Assembly (NCBI GenBank): GCA_021772915.1
Contig: JAJFLB010000021.1
Span: forward strand, 20,117 to 84,116
Direction of reading: 5' to 3'
DNA: 64,000 bases
From: Gammaproteobacteria bacterium
GTDB lineage: Bacteria; Pseudomonadota; Gammaproteobacteria; Xanthomonadales; SZUA-36
Part shown: positions 31,163 to 39,660 of the stretch, one piece after another
Layout of the letters: every line of letters starts with the position of its first letter
How positions within the stretch are numbered: the first letter of the stretch is position 1
Notes under the pieces: generated by a model
What the model saw: only the letters and a program-made list of their open reading frames with translations
Told to the model about the DNA's origin: nothing
Database searches by the model: none
Made by a program: the position numbers and the translations under genes

Positions 31163-31168
31163 CAACGG

Positions 31169-31876
31169 ATGTCCATCCTTCTTGACGCCCTTCGAAAGTC
31201 TGAAAACAGTCGCCGGCAGGTTGATATCAACACCCTGCATCTGGATACGGCGACCGACCCTGGGCAGGAACCGCTGCAGGTGGGTTCATTCCTCCTGGTG
31301 CTTGCTGCGGCATTGTTTTTTAGTGGCTGGTTTGTATGGCGTCAATACCAGTTACCGGTGGGCAGCTATCAACCACCGGTTACCCTGACCGATGGAAGAG
31401 GCCAGAATGTAGCCAACCCACCGGCAAACAACGACACAGGTGCAAACGTAAACACCGAGGTAGCAGTAGCAGGTGTTGCCGATAGTAGTGCCGCCGTGTC
31501 TGAGGACAGGACACCGGTTGAATCCTACCAGGAGCCCGTGTCCACACCCCCACAAACAATAGCCGGGACGACGAGTCCGGCAGTACCTGTCCCGGGAACG
31601 AGTGGACCAGTGGCGGATGTGGAAGAAAAACTGCCTCCACTGAAACCTGAGCCCATCGGTTATTGGAGTTTACCCGATGCGGTACGGTCGAGCGTCCCTG
31701 AAATGAAATTCAATGTGCTGGTTTATGCATCAAACCCCAACGAGAGATTTGTAATGATTGGCGGTCAGCGTTTAAAGGAAGGTGATAGTTATCAACCTGG
31801 TCTTGTGGTGAATGAGATTCGGAGTGATGGGGTTATTTTTGAATATCGGCTATACCAGTTCCTGGTAGAGAGATAA
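31169..31876 (+). CDS. GspB/ExeB-like general secretion pathway protein B
   Basis: Partner of the ExeA-like ATPase. The 235 residues begin MSILLDALRKSENSRRQ, typical of GspB. A single TM helix (SFLLVLAAALFFSGWFVW) spans about 41-58, followed by a long Pro/Thr/Val-rich periplasmic linker. A C-terminal GspB domain (MKFNVLVYASNPNERFVMIGG, KEGD, GLVVNEIRSDGVIFEY) ends the protein. This bitopic layout and the 6-bp spacing from the ATPase gene support an exeAB-type pair. The linker looks low-complexity and poorly conserved. Confidence 0.85.
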   Translation: MSILLDALRKSENSRRQVDINTLHLDTATDPGQEPLQVGSFLLVLAAALFFSGWFVWRQYQLPVGSYQPPVTLTDGRGQNVANPPANNDTGANVNTEVAVAGVADSSAAVSEDRTPVESYQEPVSTPPQTIAGTTSPAVPVPGTSGPVADVEEKLPPLKPEPIGYWSLPDAVRSSVPEMKFNVLVYASNPNERFVMIGGQRLKEGDSYQPGLVVNEIRSDGVIFEYRLYQFLVER

Positions 31877-31887
31877 GTCATTTTCTG

Positions 31888-32577
31888 GTGGAAGTCGGGA
31901 TTGTTACAAACTGGTCGAAAGCGCCGCCCCGCTTCCCCTGGGTGACGCTGGTACTGTTCCTGCTTTGCAGTACCGCAAAGCTGCTCCATTCTGCTATAAC
32001 ACCCTTGACCCAGCGTGCAATGATGGAGTTGGCGGGCACCTTGCCAAACCAGATAGCGCAGATATTCAGTGAACCGGTAGTTGGCTGGGGCGACTATCGG
32101 CTGCTCACGTTATTCAGTGCACTATTTGTACATGCAAATTGGTTACATTTCCTTGGAAACATGGCCTACCTGTGGGTTTTTGGTATCCCACTTGAACGCC
32201 GGCTCGGTTGGTTTGGCATGGTGATCGTGTTTGTGTTTTGCGGAGCCCTGGCCAATCTGATTGTTGCGCTGCGTTTGCCTGAATTACCGACCATCATTAT
32301 TGGTGCCAGCGGCGCGGTTTCCGCCGTAATTGGTGCATATCTGGGGTTGTTGTCTTCCCGTCGCATAGGCATGTTGCTGCCCCTTGGCGTCTTCCTTCAG
32401 TTTGCACGGGTTCCCGCGGTATTGGTAATTGGCTCCTGGTTTACATTGCAGTTGGTTTATACGATTTTAGGCCCCATTACAGGGTTAGTCGCCTGGTGGA
32501 CACATATGGCTGGTTTTGCTTTGGGTCTGATATTTGCGTTGATGGCACGTGCGATAGTACACATCAAGCCGGGATAA
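31888..32577 (+). CDS. Rhomboid-family intramembrane serine protease
   Basis: Polytopic protein of 229 residues with about six TM helices. The serine-protease motif GASGAVSAVIGAYLG contains Ser141 and the partner His206 lies in WWTHMAGFALGLIFA, so the catalytic dyad is intact. The HFLGNMAYLWVFG segment matches the conserved rhomboid H-x(5)-N region. The apparent start is GTG at 31888 with a weak ribosome-binding site. The gene begins 11 bp after the gspB-like gene and is probably co-transcribed. Substrates are unknown. Confidence 0.88.
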   Translation: MEVGIVTNWSKAPPRFPWVTLVLFLLCSTAKLLHSAITPLTQRAMMELAGTLPNQIAQIFSEPVVGWGDYRLLTLFSALFVHANWLHFLGNMAYLWVFGIPLERRLGWFGMVIVFVFCGALANLIVALRLPELPTIIIGASGAVSAVIGAYLGLLSSRRIGMLLPLGVFLQFARVPAVLVIGSWFTLQLVYTILGPITGLVAWWTHMAGFALGLIFALMARAIVHIKPG

Positions 32578-32675
32578 AAACCTCTGGTTGTGGCTTTTGT
32601 ACAGTAAGTCATATTTGTTCCAGCTCAGAAGTTGGACATGAGATACTTATTAATTGAATTAATCGAGGTGCCCAA

Positions 32676-33005
32676 ATGACGGACGCAAAGCTATTCAGAG
32701 TTGCATTTCTCAACCACGGCAAAGTGTATGAGCTTTTTTGCACCGGGGTTTGTAGCAGCGGCCTTTTGGGGTTCGTAGAAGTCTCCGGTCTGGTGTTTGG
32801 GGAGAAAGACTCTCTTGTGGTTGACCCGACAGAGGAAAAAATGCGTGATGAGTTCGACGGTGTTGAAGTTTTGCATCTGCCCATGCACAGTGTGTTGCGT
32901 GTTGAACAGGTTGGAAAAAAGGGAAAAGCAGTCATTCGCGACCGTGAAAGTGGTGAAAAAGTAACCCCTTTCCCCATACAACCCGGTAGTCGTAACCGAC
33001 TATAG
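32676..33005 (+). CDS. DUF1820 family protein
   Basis: A 109-residue soluble protein of unknown function. The sequence pattern (FRVAFLNHGKVYELF, GFVEVSGLVFGEKD, VVDPTEEKMRDEF, LPMHSVLRVEQV, VTPFP) matches the DUF1820 family, widespread in gammaproteobacteria. GAGGTG precedes the ATG. The stop codon TAG lies in TATAGTGTACTGTTACC, which resembles the terminus of the 14.7-kb inverted-repeat element. Confidence 0.82.
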   Translation: MTDAKLFRVAFLNHGKVYELFCTGVCSSGLLGFVEVSGLVFGEKDSLVVDPTEEKMRDEFDGVEVLHLPMHSVLRVEQVGKKGKAVIRDRESGEKVTPFPIQPGSRNRL

Positions 33006-33018
33006 TGTACTGTTACCT
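33002..33018. repeat. Element-end-like sequence at the DUF1820 stop codon
   Basis: TATAGTGTACTGTTACC shares TAGTGTACTGT and ACC with the terminus of the 14.7-kb element. It supplies the TAG stop of the DUF1820 gene, exactly as the intact element supplies the stop of the VOC gene. Confidence 0.45.
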
Positions 33019-34173
33019 TGGGGCCAACCAGGTTGCGGGGTCTACAGCCTTCCCCTGTCTTCGAATTTCAAAGTACAGCCCGTTGGTGGAATCAGGGTTG
33101 ATCGTACTGATTGCGGTGCCGGGTTCTACCCAGTCCCCGACTCCATGCAAAAGACTTTCGTTATTGCCGTACAGGCTCATGAAGCCGTCGCCGTGGTCGA
33201 TGATGATGAGCAAACCATAGCCTCTGAGCCAGTCCGAAAAAGCCACCCGACCATGTGCGATGACCTTGACGTCGTTATTGGCTTCCCCGTCTATCAGCCA
33301 GCCTTGCCAACGCAGTCCTGCTGAGCGTCGTTGACCAAACGCTTTTTTGACCCTGCCTTTCAGGGGGGGCGGCAACTTGCCTTTGAGGTCGTTGGGGCTA
33401 ATCCTTTGGCCCAGATCAGGTGGAATATCAGCCAGTACATCCGACAGGCCTTTGAGCAAATCTTCCAGGTCAATTCTGTTTTGTTGCAATTCGGCCAGCC
33501 GGTTTTCATCCCCACTGATACGCGCGGCCAAACCATCCACTATGGATTGACGTTTACTGCGCTGACTTTGCATTTGTGTTATCAGGGCTTGCAGACTGTT
33601 CTGAATCTCGTTGAGTGTTACGAGTTCATCATTAATCTTACTCTGCATCGTATCGAGTTTTTCCAGCACTCGTTTTAGCTCACGAATCTGTGAGGTCTGC
33701 GAGCGGCTGAAGTAGTCATAATAAGCAAGGGTTCTGGATAACAGCGCAGGACTGTCTTGATTCAATACCAGTTTGAGGCGTGATTCTCTACCCAGCCGGT
33801 AGGCCGCCATGATCTGAGATGCGAGCATGTCTCTGCGCTGGCCGAGGCTGTTGAGGTAGTCCCTTTGTTCTTCTTGCAGACGCAATAATGTCAGTTCCTT
33901 TTCATCATTGGACGCCTCCAGCTTACGCAGTTTCAATGCATTGGCCTGGATCTCGATATCTGTTTTTTCCAGCACTTTTTGCTCTGCGGAGTAGGAATCA
34001 CGGGCTTCTTCAAGCTGTGTTTTCAAGTGAGCGATCTTTGTTTTCAGCTGTTGGAGTTGAGATTCAGCTTGTGTTTGTGCGGGACTACTCTCGGCAGTGA
34101 TTGCAGCATGAAAAAACATCAGGCAGACGGCCACGCCAAGGCTCATCAGTGGTCTGCATCGACGTCGGGTCAT
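33013..34173 (-). CDS. envC: Murein hydrolase activator EnvC-like protein
   Basis: Periplasmic activator of the cell-division amidases, controlled by FtsEX. The 386 residues have a signal peptide (VCLMFFHAAITAES), a long coiled coil from about 35 to 260, and a C-terminal LytM/M23-fold domain from about 290. The domain is degenerate: LYGNN replaces the usual LYxH and GLYFEIR replaces HLHFE, so zinc ligands are missing, as in EnvC. This fits an activator and not an endopeptidase. It follows gpmI on the same strand after 33 bp, the known yibO-envC order. Confidence 0.9.
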   Translation of the reverse strand: MTRRRCRPLMSLGVAVCLMFFHAAITAESSPAQTQAESQLQQLKTKIAHLKTQLEEARDSYSAEQKVLEKTDIEIQANALKLRKLEASNDEKELTLLRLQEEQRDYLNSLGQRRDMLASQIMAAYRLGRESRLKLVLNQDSPALLSRTLAYYDYFSRSQTSQIRELKRVLEKLDTMQSKINDELVTLNEIQNSLQALITQMQSQRSKRQSIVDGLAARISGDENRLAELQQNRIDLEDLLKGLSDVLADIPPDLGQRISPNDLKGKLPPPLKGRVKKAFGQRRSAGLRWQGWLIDGEANNDVKVIAHGRVAFSDWLRGYGLLIIIDHGDGFMSLYGNNESLLHGVGDWVEPGTAISTINPDSTNGLYFEIRRQGKAVDPATWLAPR

Positions 34174-34206
34174 CAGTCTGTCAATCTCCTCTTTACACAG
34201 TATTTT

Positions 34207-35772
34207 TCAACTAACATCAGTCAGTTGCAGCAGACATCGACCAGTCATTTCAGGCGGTGGTTCGATCCCGAGCAAATACAACATTGTAGGTGCAATGTCT
34301 TGCAACGAACCACCTCCAAGCGCAGTGGCGTCGCGTCCTGCGTACACCAGCGGAACGGGATTGGTGGTGTGTGCGGTATGGCGTTGGCCACTGCTGCGGT
34401 CTGTCATTTGCTCAACATTGCCATGGTCAGCGGTAACCAATAACTCACCGCTGGCTGAATGTACGGCATTCCACACAACTCCAAGACAGGCATCTACGGC
34501 CTCAACTGCCGCAATCGCTGCTTTCAGACTGCCGGTATGCCCGACCATGTCCGGGTTAGCCACGTTACAGACAATGACGTCAAAGCTTTTTCCCCGGATT
34601 GCTTTGTCCAGTTCAACGGAAAGTTTTTCAACACTCATTTCAGGTTGCAGATCATAAGTAGCGACATCGGGTGAGGGCACCAATAATCGGTGTTCGCCGT
34701 CAAAAGGTTTTTCTTCGCCGCCATTAAAGAAGAAAGTGACATGTGCGTACTTCTCAGTTTCCGCAATCCGCAACTGGCGCAAGCCATGACTGGAAAGGCA
34801 CTCACCAAGCAGCCCAGTCAGCTTTTCCGGCGGATAAGCGACATCGGCAGCAAGACTTTCAAGGTACCGGGTCATGCACACAAATGAAGAGAGCGTCGGT
34901 CTGCTGCACCCAAAGCCCCCGAAATCAGGTTGAAGGAATGCCTGGCTCAGTTCCCGTGCCCGATCGGCTCTGAAATTAATAAAAATAACGGCATCCCTGT
35001 CGGCAATGCCAGAATAGGTGCCAATAGTAGCAGGGCTGACGAATTCGTCACTCTCACCGCGTTCATAGGCTGAGTGGAGGGCGTCGCCGGCACTGTCACC
35101 GGTGTACATGCCCTTGCCATTGACAATGACATCCCAGGCCTTTTCAACACGGCCCCAGCGTTTATCACGATCCATTGCAAAGTAACGCCCACATATGCTG
35201 CCGCAGGCAGCGTTGTCAAATTCGTCCAGACAGTGCTGCATGTTCTCAATGGAAGCTCCGGCGCTACGGGGCGGCGAATCACGGCCATCCAGAAACAGGT
35301 GCGCCCGGATCTGGTGGGCCCCCTGCTCAGCAGCCATACGTACCATTGCCAGGAAATGATCCTCGTGGCTGTGCACGCCACCGGTAGATAACAGACCCAT
35401 AATGTGCAAGGTGGAATCATTTTCCCGACTGGCGTCAATAGCTTTTCGTAGCGCCGGGTTGGCGGTAAAGCTACCCTCCTGCAGAGCTTTGTTGATACGC
35501 GTGAAATCCTGGTAAACAATTCGGCCGGCACCGATATTCATGTGTCCAACTTCGGAGTTTCCCATCTGGTCAGCGGGCAGACCAACAGATACGCCCGACG
35601 TCGTGATGCTGGTGTGGGTGCCGTGTTGGACGATGTTGTTCCAATTGGGTGTCGTTGCCTGACTGATAGCATTGTCAGCCGCGTCCTTCCGGAGGCCCCA
35701 GCCGTCCAATATCATCAACACAAGGGGTCCGGATGGCGCTAAAACTCGCTGGGTCGTTTTTTTGTTATTCAT
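34207..35772 (-). CDS. gpmI: 2,3-bisphosphoglycerate-independent phosphoglycerate mutase
   Basis: Interconverts 3- and 2-phosphoglycerate in glycolysis and gluconeogenesis with two Mn2+ ions. The 521 residues show LMILDGWGLRKD near 20, the phosphoserine motif MGNSEVGHMNIGAGR with nucleophile Ser73, LFLDGRDSPPRSA, RADRAREL and, near the C-terminus, TADHGNVEQM with metal ligands. Length fits. The ATG at 35772 gives MNNKKTTQRVL; the frame is open 20 codons further but without homology. Confidence 0.95.
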   Translation of the reverse strand: MNNKKTTQRVLAPSGPLVLMILDGWGLRKDAADNAISQATTPNWNNIVQHGTHTSITTSGVSVGLPADQMGNSEVGHMNIGAGRIVYQDFTRINKALQEGSFTANPALRKAIDASRENDSTLHIMGLLSTGGVHSHEDHFLAMVRMAAEQGAHQIRAHLFLDGRDSPPRSAGASIENMQHCLDEFDNAACGSICGRYFAMDRDKRWGRVEKAWDVIVNGKGMYTGDSAGDALHSAYERGESDEFVSPATIGTYSGIADRDAVIFINFRADRARELSQAFLQPDFGGFGCSRPTLSSFVCMTRYLESLAADVAYPPEKLTGLLGECLSSHGLRQLRIAETEKYAHVTFFFNGGEEKPFDGEHRLLVPSPDVATYDLQPEMSVEKLSVELDKAIRGKSFDVIVCNVANPDMVGHTGSLKAAIAAVEAVDACLGVVWNAVHSASGELLVTADHGNVEQMTDRSSGQRHTAHTTNPVPLVYAGRDATALGGGSLQDIAPTMLYLLGIEPPPEMTGRCLLQLTDVS

Positions 35773-36034
35773 TGAGTCTCCATACCAGAAAATATATGGG
35801 TGACGCTTGCAAATGCCTGCTTTTGCCACCACATGTCACTGGCGTGCTGATGTCGGTTGCCGTTTTGGGTTGGCCGACGCGCAAGCTGGTTTATTATTTC
35901 ATAACAGCCAACTTGCCGCAGATAATATGTGGCTGGCCTGGTTCATTTCACCAAGGCCGGTTATTTTTTGTTGGAGTCCATTCAGGAGACAAGTGCTCCC
36001 TAAATGTGATAATTGCGGATTCAGAGGTAACCAG

Positions 36035-36460
36035 ATGGAACAGTTGATTGAATTTGCAGGCAACCACGCAATGTTGGTGGGTGGCTTTTCTGCCGTCATC
36101 CTGTTGTTGCTCTGGACGGAAGTCAGCCGGCATGCAAGGGGCTACACGGAGTTGACACCAGTAGATGCGGTACGCAGGATCAACCAGGGCAAAATTACGA
36201 TCGTGGATATATCCACTGCAGCCGAATACTCAAAAGGCCATCTGGCGGGTGCGAAAAACATTGCCCTTTCGCGTTTCAGCAAAGCCGACGCAGATATTGA
36301 AAAGTTGACTTCCAAAGCTGTACTCCTGGTGTGTAAAAACGGTCAGACCGCGCACCAGGCCGCTGCCAAACTGGTCAAGCAGGGTGCAGCAGATGTGGCA
36401 GTTCTGAAAGGTGGCATGACACAATGGACGGCAGACCAATATCCAGTATCACGAAAGTAA
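36035..36460 (+). CDS. Membrane-anchored rhodanese-like protein (YibN type)
   Basis: Sulfur-transfer domain protein of 141 residues. One N-terminal TM helix (about 12-28) is followed by a cytosolic rhodanese domain with VDISTAAEYSKGHLAGAKNI and the active-site Cys100 in LVCKNGQTAHQAA, then LKGGMTQW. The ATG at 36035 follows AGAGGTAACC; the frame extends upstream without homology. Gene order (gpmI-envC divergent, secB and gpsA downstream) is that of E. coli yibN, but grxC, which usually sits between yibN and secB, is absent from the 102-bp gap. Confidence 0.87.
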   Translation: MEQLIEFAGNHAMLVGGFSAVILLLLWTEVSRHARGYTELTPVDAVRRINQGKITIVDISTAAEYSKGHLAGAKNIALSRFSKADADIEKLTSKAVLLVCKNGQTAHQAAAKLVKQGAADVAVLKGGMTQWTADQYPVSRK

Positions 36461-36562
36461 ACCAAAATCTGGTCATACAGTTGACCGGATGAGATAATCC
36501 CGCGCTGTGATTCGCAATGGGCTGAATGACAGCAAATACTCAAACTAAAGAGAGCTAGGACA

Positions 36563-37093
36563 ATGGCAGAAGAGAAAAATCAGGAAATAGCTGAGGAAGA
36601 ACAACCACAGGCGCAATTTCAGCTCCAGAAATTGTATATGAAAGATCTTTCATTTGAGCTTCCCAATGCACCGCAGATCTTCCAGGAAGACGGGCAGATC
36701 GAAATCAAGATGAACCTGGCCCAGAGAGTGGAAAATCTCGCTGAAGACGTTCAGGAAGTTGTCCTGACAGTGACGGTGACGGCCAGCCTTGGTGAGAAAA
36801 CCGCGTATCTGGCAGAGGTTCAACAGGCAGGCATTTTTGCAATAACAGGCCTGAATGAGCAGGCCGCGCATGCAGCCACCAACACACTTTGCCCGCATAC
36901 CCTGTTCCCCTATGCACGTCGAGCAATTACTGACATGGTGGCCGACGGTGGTTTTCCGCCGCTGGTATTGCAGCCAATTAATTTTGAGCAGATATATGCA
37001 CAACGTTTACAACAGGCCCAGGAACAATCAAACGGAGAGGGCGACCCGGAAGTGCCGGGAGAAGTCGACCTGGAAGTACAGGGTAACGCCTGA
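36563..37093 (+). CDS. secB: Protein-export chaperone SecB
   Basis: Tetrameric cytosolic chaperone that holds preproteins unfolded and passes them to SecA. The 176 residues include the conserved core FQLQKLYMKDLSFELPNAP near 18-36, VVLTVTVTA, and the signature NTLCPHTLFPYARRAITDM near 110-128, then GGFPPLVLQPINFEQIY. The C-terminal tail is longer and more acidic than in E. coli. AGAGCTAGGA precedes the ATG. Confidence 0.96.
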   Translation: MAEEKNQEIAEEEQPQAQFQLQKLYMKDLSFELPNAPQIFQEDGQIEIKMNLAQRVENLAEDVQEVVLTVTVTASLGEKTAYLAEVQQAGIFAITGLNEQAAHAATNTLCPHTLFPYARRAITDMVADGGFPPLVLQPINFEQIYAQRLQQAQEQSNGEGDPEVPGEVDLEVQGNA

Positions 37094-37205
37094 GCCATGG
37101 TGTTCCCGCGGCCTGTACCGAGTGCGGGTTATGGTTGCCGGGGCTGGGTGAGCATCTTGTACGGGGCATCGATTGCTCATCCGGTAGTTCGCCCAGGAAT
37201 GCAGT

Positions 37206-38219
37206 TTGGGCACTAAGACACCAGTAATAGCCGTGTTGGGTGCTGGTTCGTGGGGAACTGCGCTGGCGTTACAATTGGATCGCAGCGGGTCCCGTGGCAT
37301 TTTGTGGGGTCGTAACAAAACGCATCTCTCGCAGATTCGAACAAGCCGATGCAATCATCATTATTTGCCGGGTGTCACCGTACCCGCCTCCATTGAAATT
37401 GAAACTGACATCCAGACAGCTGTGCGGGCGGCTGATCATGTCTTGCTGGCTACTCCCAGCCACGCGTTTGCAGAAACGGTCAGGGAAATGCGCAGTGTTC
37501 TCACTGCCCACCAGGGTGTTGCCTGGGCGAGTAAGGGATTTGAACCGGGCAGTGGCCGTTTGTTGCACGAGGTAGCCCGGGACCTATTACCTTCGAAGAC
37601 ACCGCTTGCGATCGTGACAGGGCCCTCTTTTGCCAGGGAAGTGGCCATGAACCTGCCGACTGCTGTGACGGTGGCGGGTTCAGACATCCACTTTACCAAA
37701 ATAATGGCCTCTGCCTTGCACGGCGGGCGTTTCAGGGCATATACCAGTGATGACATGATCGGTGCAGAGTTCGGTGGGGCGGTCAAGAATGTCCTGGCAA
37801 TCGCTACGGGCATTTGTGATGGTATGCAATTGGGTGACAATGCGCGCGCGGCCCTGATTACACGAGGCCTGGCTGAAATGATGCGTCTCGGAGCAGCACT
37901 GAATGCCAGACCCGAGACCCTGATGGGTCTGGCCGGGGCCGGTGATCTGATATTGACCTGTACGGGTGAGCTGTCACGCAACCGGCAACTGGGTCTGCTG
38001 CTTGGACAGGGCAAATCCCTTGGGGAAGCGCTGGATGAAATTGGGCAGGTGGTCGAGGGGGTGAATAGCGCAGTTGAAGTACAACGCCTGGCACTTTCAC
38101 TTGACGTCAGCATGCCCATATCGGAGCAAGTTAAGGGTATTCTCCATCAGGGCTGGCACCCGGAAGAAGGCGTGGCCAGTTTATTGGCCAGGAATCAGAG
38201 GCCGGAATACGGAAAGTAG
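37206..38219 (+). CDS. gpsA: NAD(P)H-dependent glycerol-3-phosphate dehydrogenase
   Basis: Makes sn-glycerol 3-phosphate for phospholipid synthesis; cytosolic. The 337 residues have the Rossmann loop AVLGAGSWGTALA near 9-21, VTGPSFAREVA near 140, the catalytic Lys in GAVKNVLAIATG near 195, and GLAGAGDLILTC near 250. The start is TTG at 37206 after CAGGAA, which gives a normal short N-terminus; the next option (GTG 27 bp later) would begin inside the nucleotide-binding strand. Confidence 0.95.
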   Translation: MGTKTPVIAVLGAGSWGTALALQLDRSGSRGILWGRNKTHLSQIRTSRCNHHYLPGVTVPASIEIETDIQTAVRAADHVLLATPSHAFAETVREMRSVLTAHQGVAWASKGFEPGSGRLLHEVARDLLPSKTPLAIVTGPSFAREVAMNLPTAVTVAGSDIHFTKIMASALHGGRFRAYTSDDMIGAEFGGAVKNVLAIATGICDGMQLGDNARAALITRGLAEMMRLGAALNARPETLMGLAGAGDLILTCTGELSRNRQLGLLLGQGKSLGEALDEIGQVVEGVNSAVEVQRLALSLDVSMPISEQVKGILHQGWHPEEGVASLLARNQRPEYGK

Positions 38220-38229
38220 ATGCCTGCCA

Positions 38230-38682
38230 CTAAAATCCGAGCTGCCGCCACGCTTCATATAAACCAACTGCAACGGTATTTGACAGGTTGAGACTGCGGG
38301 AGTTGTCCATCATTGGCAGACGCAGGCAATGCGCGGATCCAATTGATTTGAGCAGAGAATCCGGCAACCCACGGGTTTCGGGGCCAAATACCAAACCATC
38401 GTTTTTACGGTATACAGCCTGATCGTAGCGAGTTTTCCCACGGGTGCTAAAGGCCCATAAGCTCATGTCAGGATATTGGTTTGTGAAGGCCTCCCAGTTC
38501 AGGTGCTGTTGTACGTGAGTCATTTGTGCATAATCCAGCCCAGCCCGCCTGAGCCGACTGTTATCAAGATGAAAGCCCAATGGCCCTATCAGGTGCAGGC
38601 GGGCACCGGTATTGGCGCACAACCGGATGATATTTCCGGTGTTTGGGGGGATCTCAGGCTGGTAGAGGATGATGTGCAACAT
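38230..38682 (-). CDS. trmL: tRNA (cytidine/uridine(34)-2'-O)-methyltransferase TrmL
   Basis: SPOUT-class methyltransferase that 2'-O-methylates the wobble nucleotide of tRNA-Leu isoacceptors. The 150 residues match the minimal family length, with [13 protein letters not shown] near 14-26, [11 protein letters not shown] near 97 and LRLPM plus [16 protein letters not shown] forming the C-terminal trefoil knot. It is convergent with gpsA with a 10-bp gap, next to the secB-gpsA neighbourhood as in enterics. Confidence 0.94.
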   Translation of the reverse strand: MLHIILYQPEIPPNTGNIIRLCANTGARLHLIGPLGFHLDNSRLRRAGLDYAQMTHVQQHLNWEAFTNQYPDMSLWAFSTRGKTRYDQAVYRKNDGLVFGPETRGLPDSLLKSIGSAHCLRLPMMDNSRSLNLSNTVAVGLYEAWRQLGF

Positions 38683-38694
38683 GGTTTTCGGTCT

Positions 38695-38737
38695 GCAATA
38701 AAATCACCCTGCCTGGCAGTAAGCCAGGCAGGGTGAT
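38695..38737 (-). terminator. Strong intrinsic terminator of the unknown periplasmic protein gene
   Basis: A perfect 15-bp stem (38703-38717 with 38723-38737) around the loop AGTAA. On the minus strand it is followed by TTTATTG. It lies 24 bp beyond the stop of the gene at 38761-39354 and just upstream of trmL, insulating the two. Confidence 0.88.
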
Positions 38738-38760
38738 CAGTATATCCTTAAATCAAGACT

Positions 38761-39354
38761 TCAGTTTTCGTCGATAACTTCTTTTTTTATCACGATCACT
38801 TTGTGTGCCCCGTCAGCTGCATGCAATCTGTGTAATTCTCCGAGATCACGCTCTTCGCCCTCGGCAATCCAGACCAGTTTGTCACTGCAATCGGTCTGTT
38901 CCTCATCCGAGGTGCAGGAGAAACTCATGGATTTGTGTTTAATACCGTGTTGCCCATGCGCGTCTTCCCAAGCAGCAGCTTCACCAAACCTTTCCGCGAT
39001 CATAAACACGTTTTCATCACAGTTATCTTCCCCCTCACAGGTGAAATTTATGTGTTTTTTGAAGAAATGCTTTTGGTGTAGTCCCTGCGCTTTGAAATCC
39101 ATATCCAGCAATTCGCCGTCAACGTAGATTTCCACTCCATCGTTGGTACGTAAAATATCGATTAGCTTGCCGCTGTCGGTTTCGATGGTTTGCGACTCAC
39201 CAACGGCCAGCGAGCCAATGTCAGTTTCCCCAATTTCGAAATGGTGTGTTTTTAAGGCGATGACCATTTTTTCACCACTGTCGGCTTGAACCGCGGATAC
39301 TGCTAATAGTGTGATTGGCGTGAGTGCCAAAACGAGTCTAAAAAAGTGTTTCAT
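38761..39354 (-). CDS. Periplasmic protein of unknown function with duplicated Cys motif
   Basis: Not recognised. The 197-residue product has a clear signal peptide (MKHFFRLVLALTPITLLAVSAVQA), so it is exported. The mature part contains two similar blocks, INFTCEGEDNCDENVFMIAE and MSFSCTSDEEQTDCSDKLVWIAE: F-x-C, a second Cys 6 or 9 residues on, then an I-A-E end. They may form two disulfide-closed acidic loops, perhaps metal-binding. Many His, Asp and Glu residues are present. The frame is open to 39474, but the ATG at 39354 gives the signal peptide. It is divergent from nrdJ and has its own strong terminator. The protein may be a periplasmic stress or metal protein; that is speculation. Confidence 0.8.
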   Translation of the reverse strand: MKHFFRLVLALTPITLLAVSAVQADSGEKMVIALKTHHFEIGETDIGSLAVGESQTIETDSGKLIDILRTNDGVEIYVDGELLDMDFKAQGLHQKHFFKKHINFTCEGEDNCDENVFMIAERFGEAAAWEDAHGQHGIKHKSMSFSCTSDEEQTDCSDKLVWIAEGEERDLGELHRLHAADGAHKVIVIKKEVIDEN

Positions 39355-39572
39355 GAACGAATCTCCAGTTTTTTCGAGTTTTGCGACGAAACGAAAGCCT
39401 GAATAACCAAGGCTTTCATACCTCACCTTCAAGACGATGTCCGGGTAAAAAACGTCGCAAAAGTTGTAACGCAATGAAATTACGTGAATATTATGTGCTT
39501 ACCGGGCAATCCAGGCGTTGCTGAACTGTATTTGACAGTGCTTAAAATCATCGGTATCTTTTGTTCTCTCGA

Positions 39573-39588
39573 ACACAATATCTTGTGT
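39573..39588. promoter_or_regulatory. NrdR box 1 upstream of nrdJa
   Basis: ACACAATATCTTGTGT is a 16-bp near-palindrome matching the known NrdR operator pattern (ACACWATATATWGTGT) closely. It lies 32 bp, about three helical turns, from the second copy, the usual spacing of paired NrdR boxes. NrdR is the ATP/dATP-sensing repressor of ribonucleotide reductase genes. Confidence 0.88.
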
Positions 39589-39604
39589 TAATCGAAGAGG
39601 GAAG

Positions 39605-39620
39605 GCACAATAGCTTGTGT
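39605..39620. promoter_or_regulatory. NrdR box 2 upstream of nrdJa
   Basis: GCACAATAGCTTGTGT is the second NrdR-type operator, 32 bp downstream of the first and 41 bp before the nrdJa ATG. The paired arrangement implies NrdR repression of nrdJa-nrdJb, likely overlapping the promoter. Confidence 0.87.
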
Positions 39621-39660
39621 TTTAATACAAATAAAACCAATCAATTAAGCAGGATATTTC

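Larger units (their letters stand above)
39355..39660. other. Divergent promoter region of nrdJ and the periplasmic protein gene
   Basis: 306 bp without a gene. The nrdJ-proximal end carries two NrdR-type operators, annotated separately, and the nrdJa ribosome-binding site AGGA about 8 bp before the ATG. The rest has no clear feature. Confidence 0.6.

Noticed and set aside
33013..33400. Active M23 metallopeptidase.
   Set aside because: The H-x-H and other zinc ligands are replaced (LYGNN, GLYFE), so the domain fits a non-catalytic EnvC-type activator.
35807..36034. N-terminal extension of the rhodanese gene to 35807.
   Set aside because: No homology before the ATG at 36035, which has its own ribosome-binding site and puts the TM helix at the N-terminus.
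37436..38119. A 227-codon minus-strand frame opposite gpsA.
   Set aside because: A Ser/Arg/Pro-rich antisense reading of a conserved gene, with no family resemblance.
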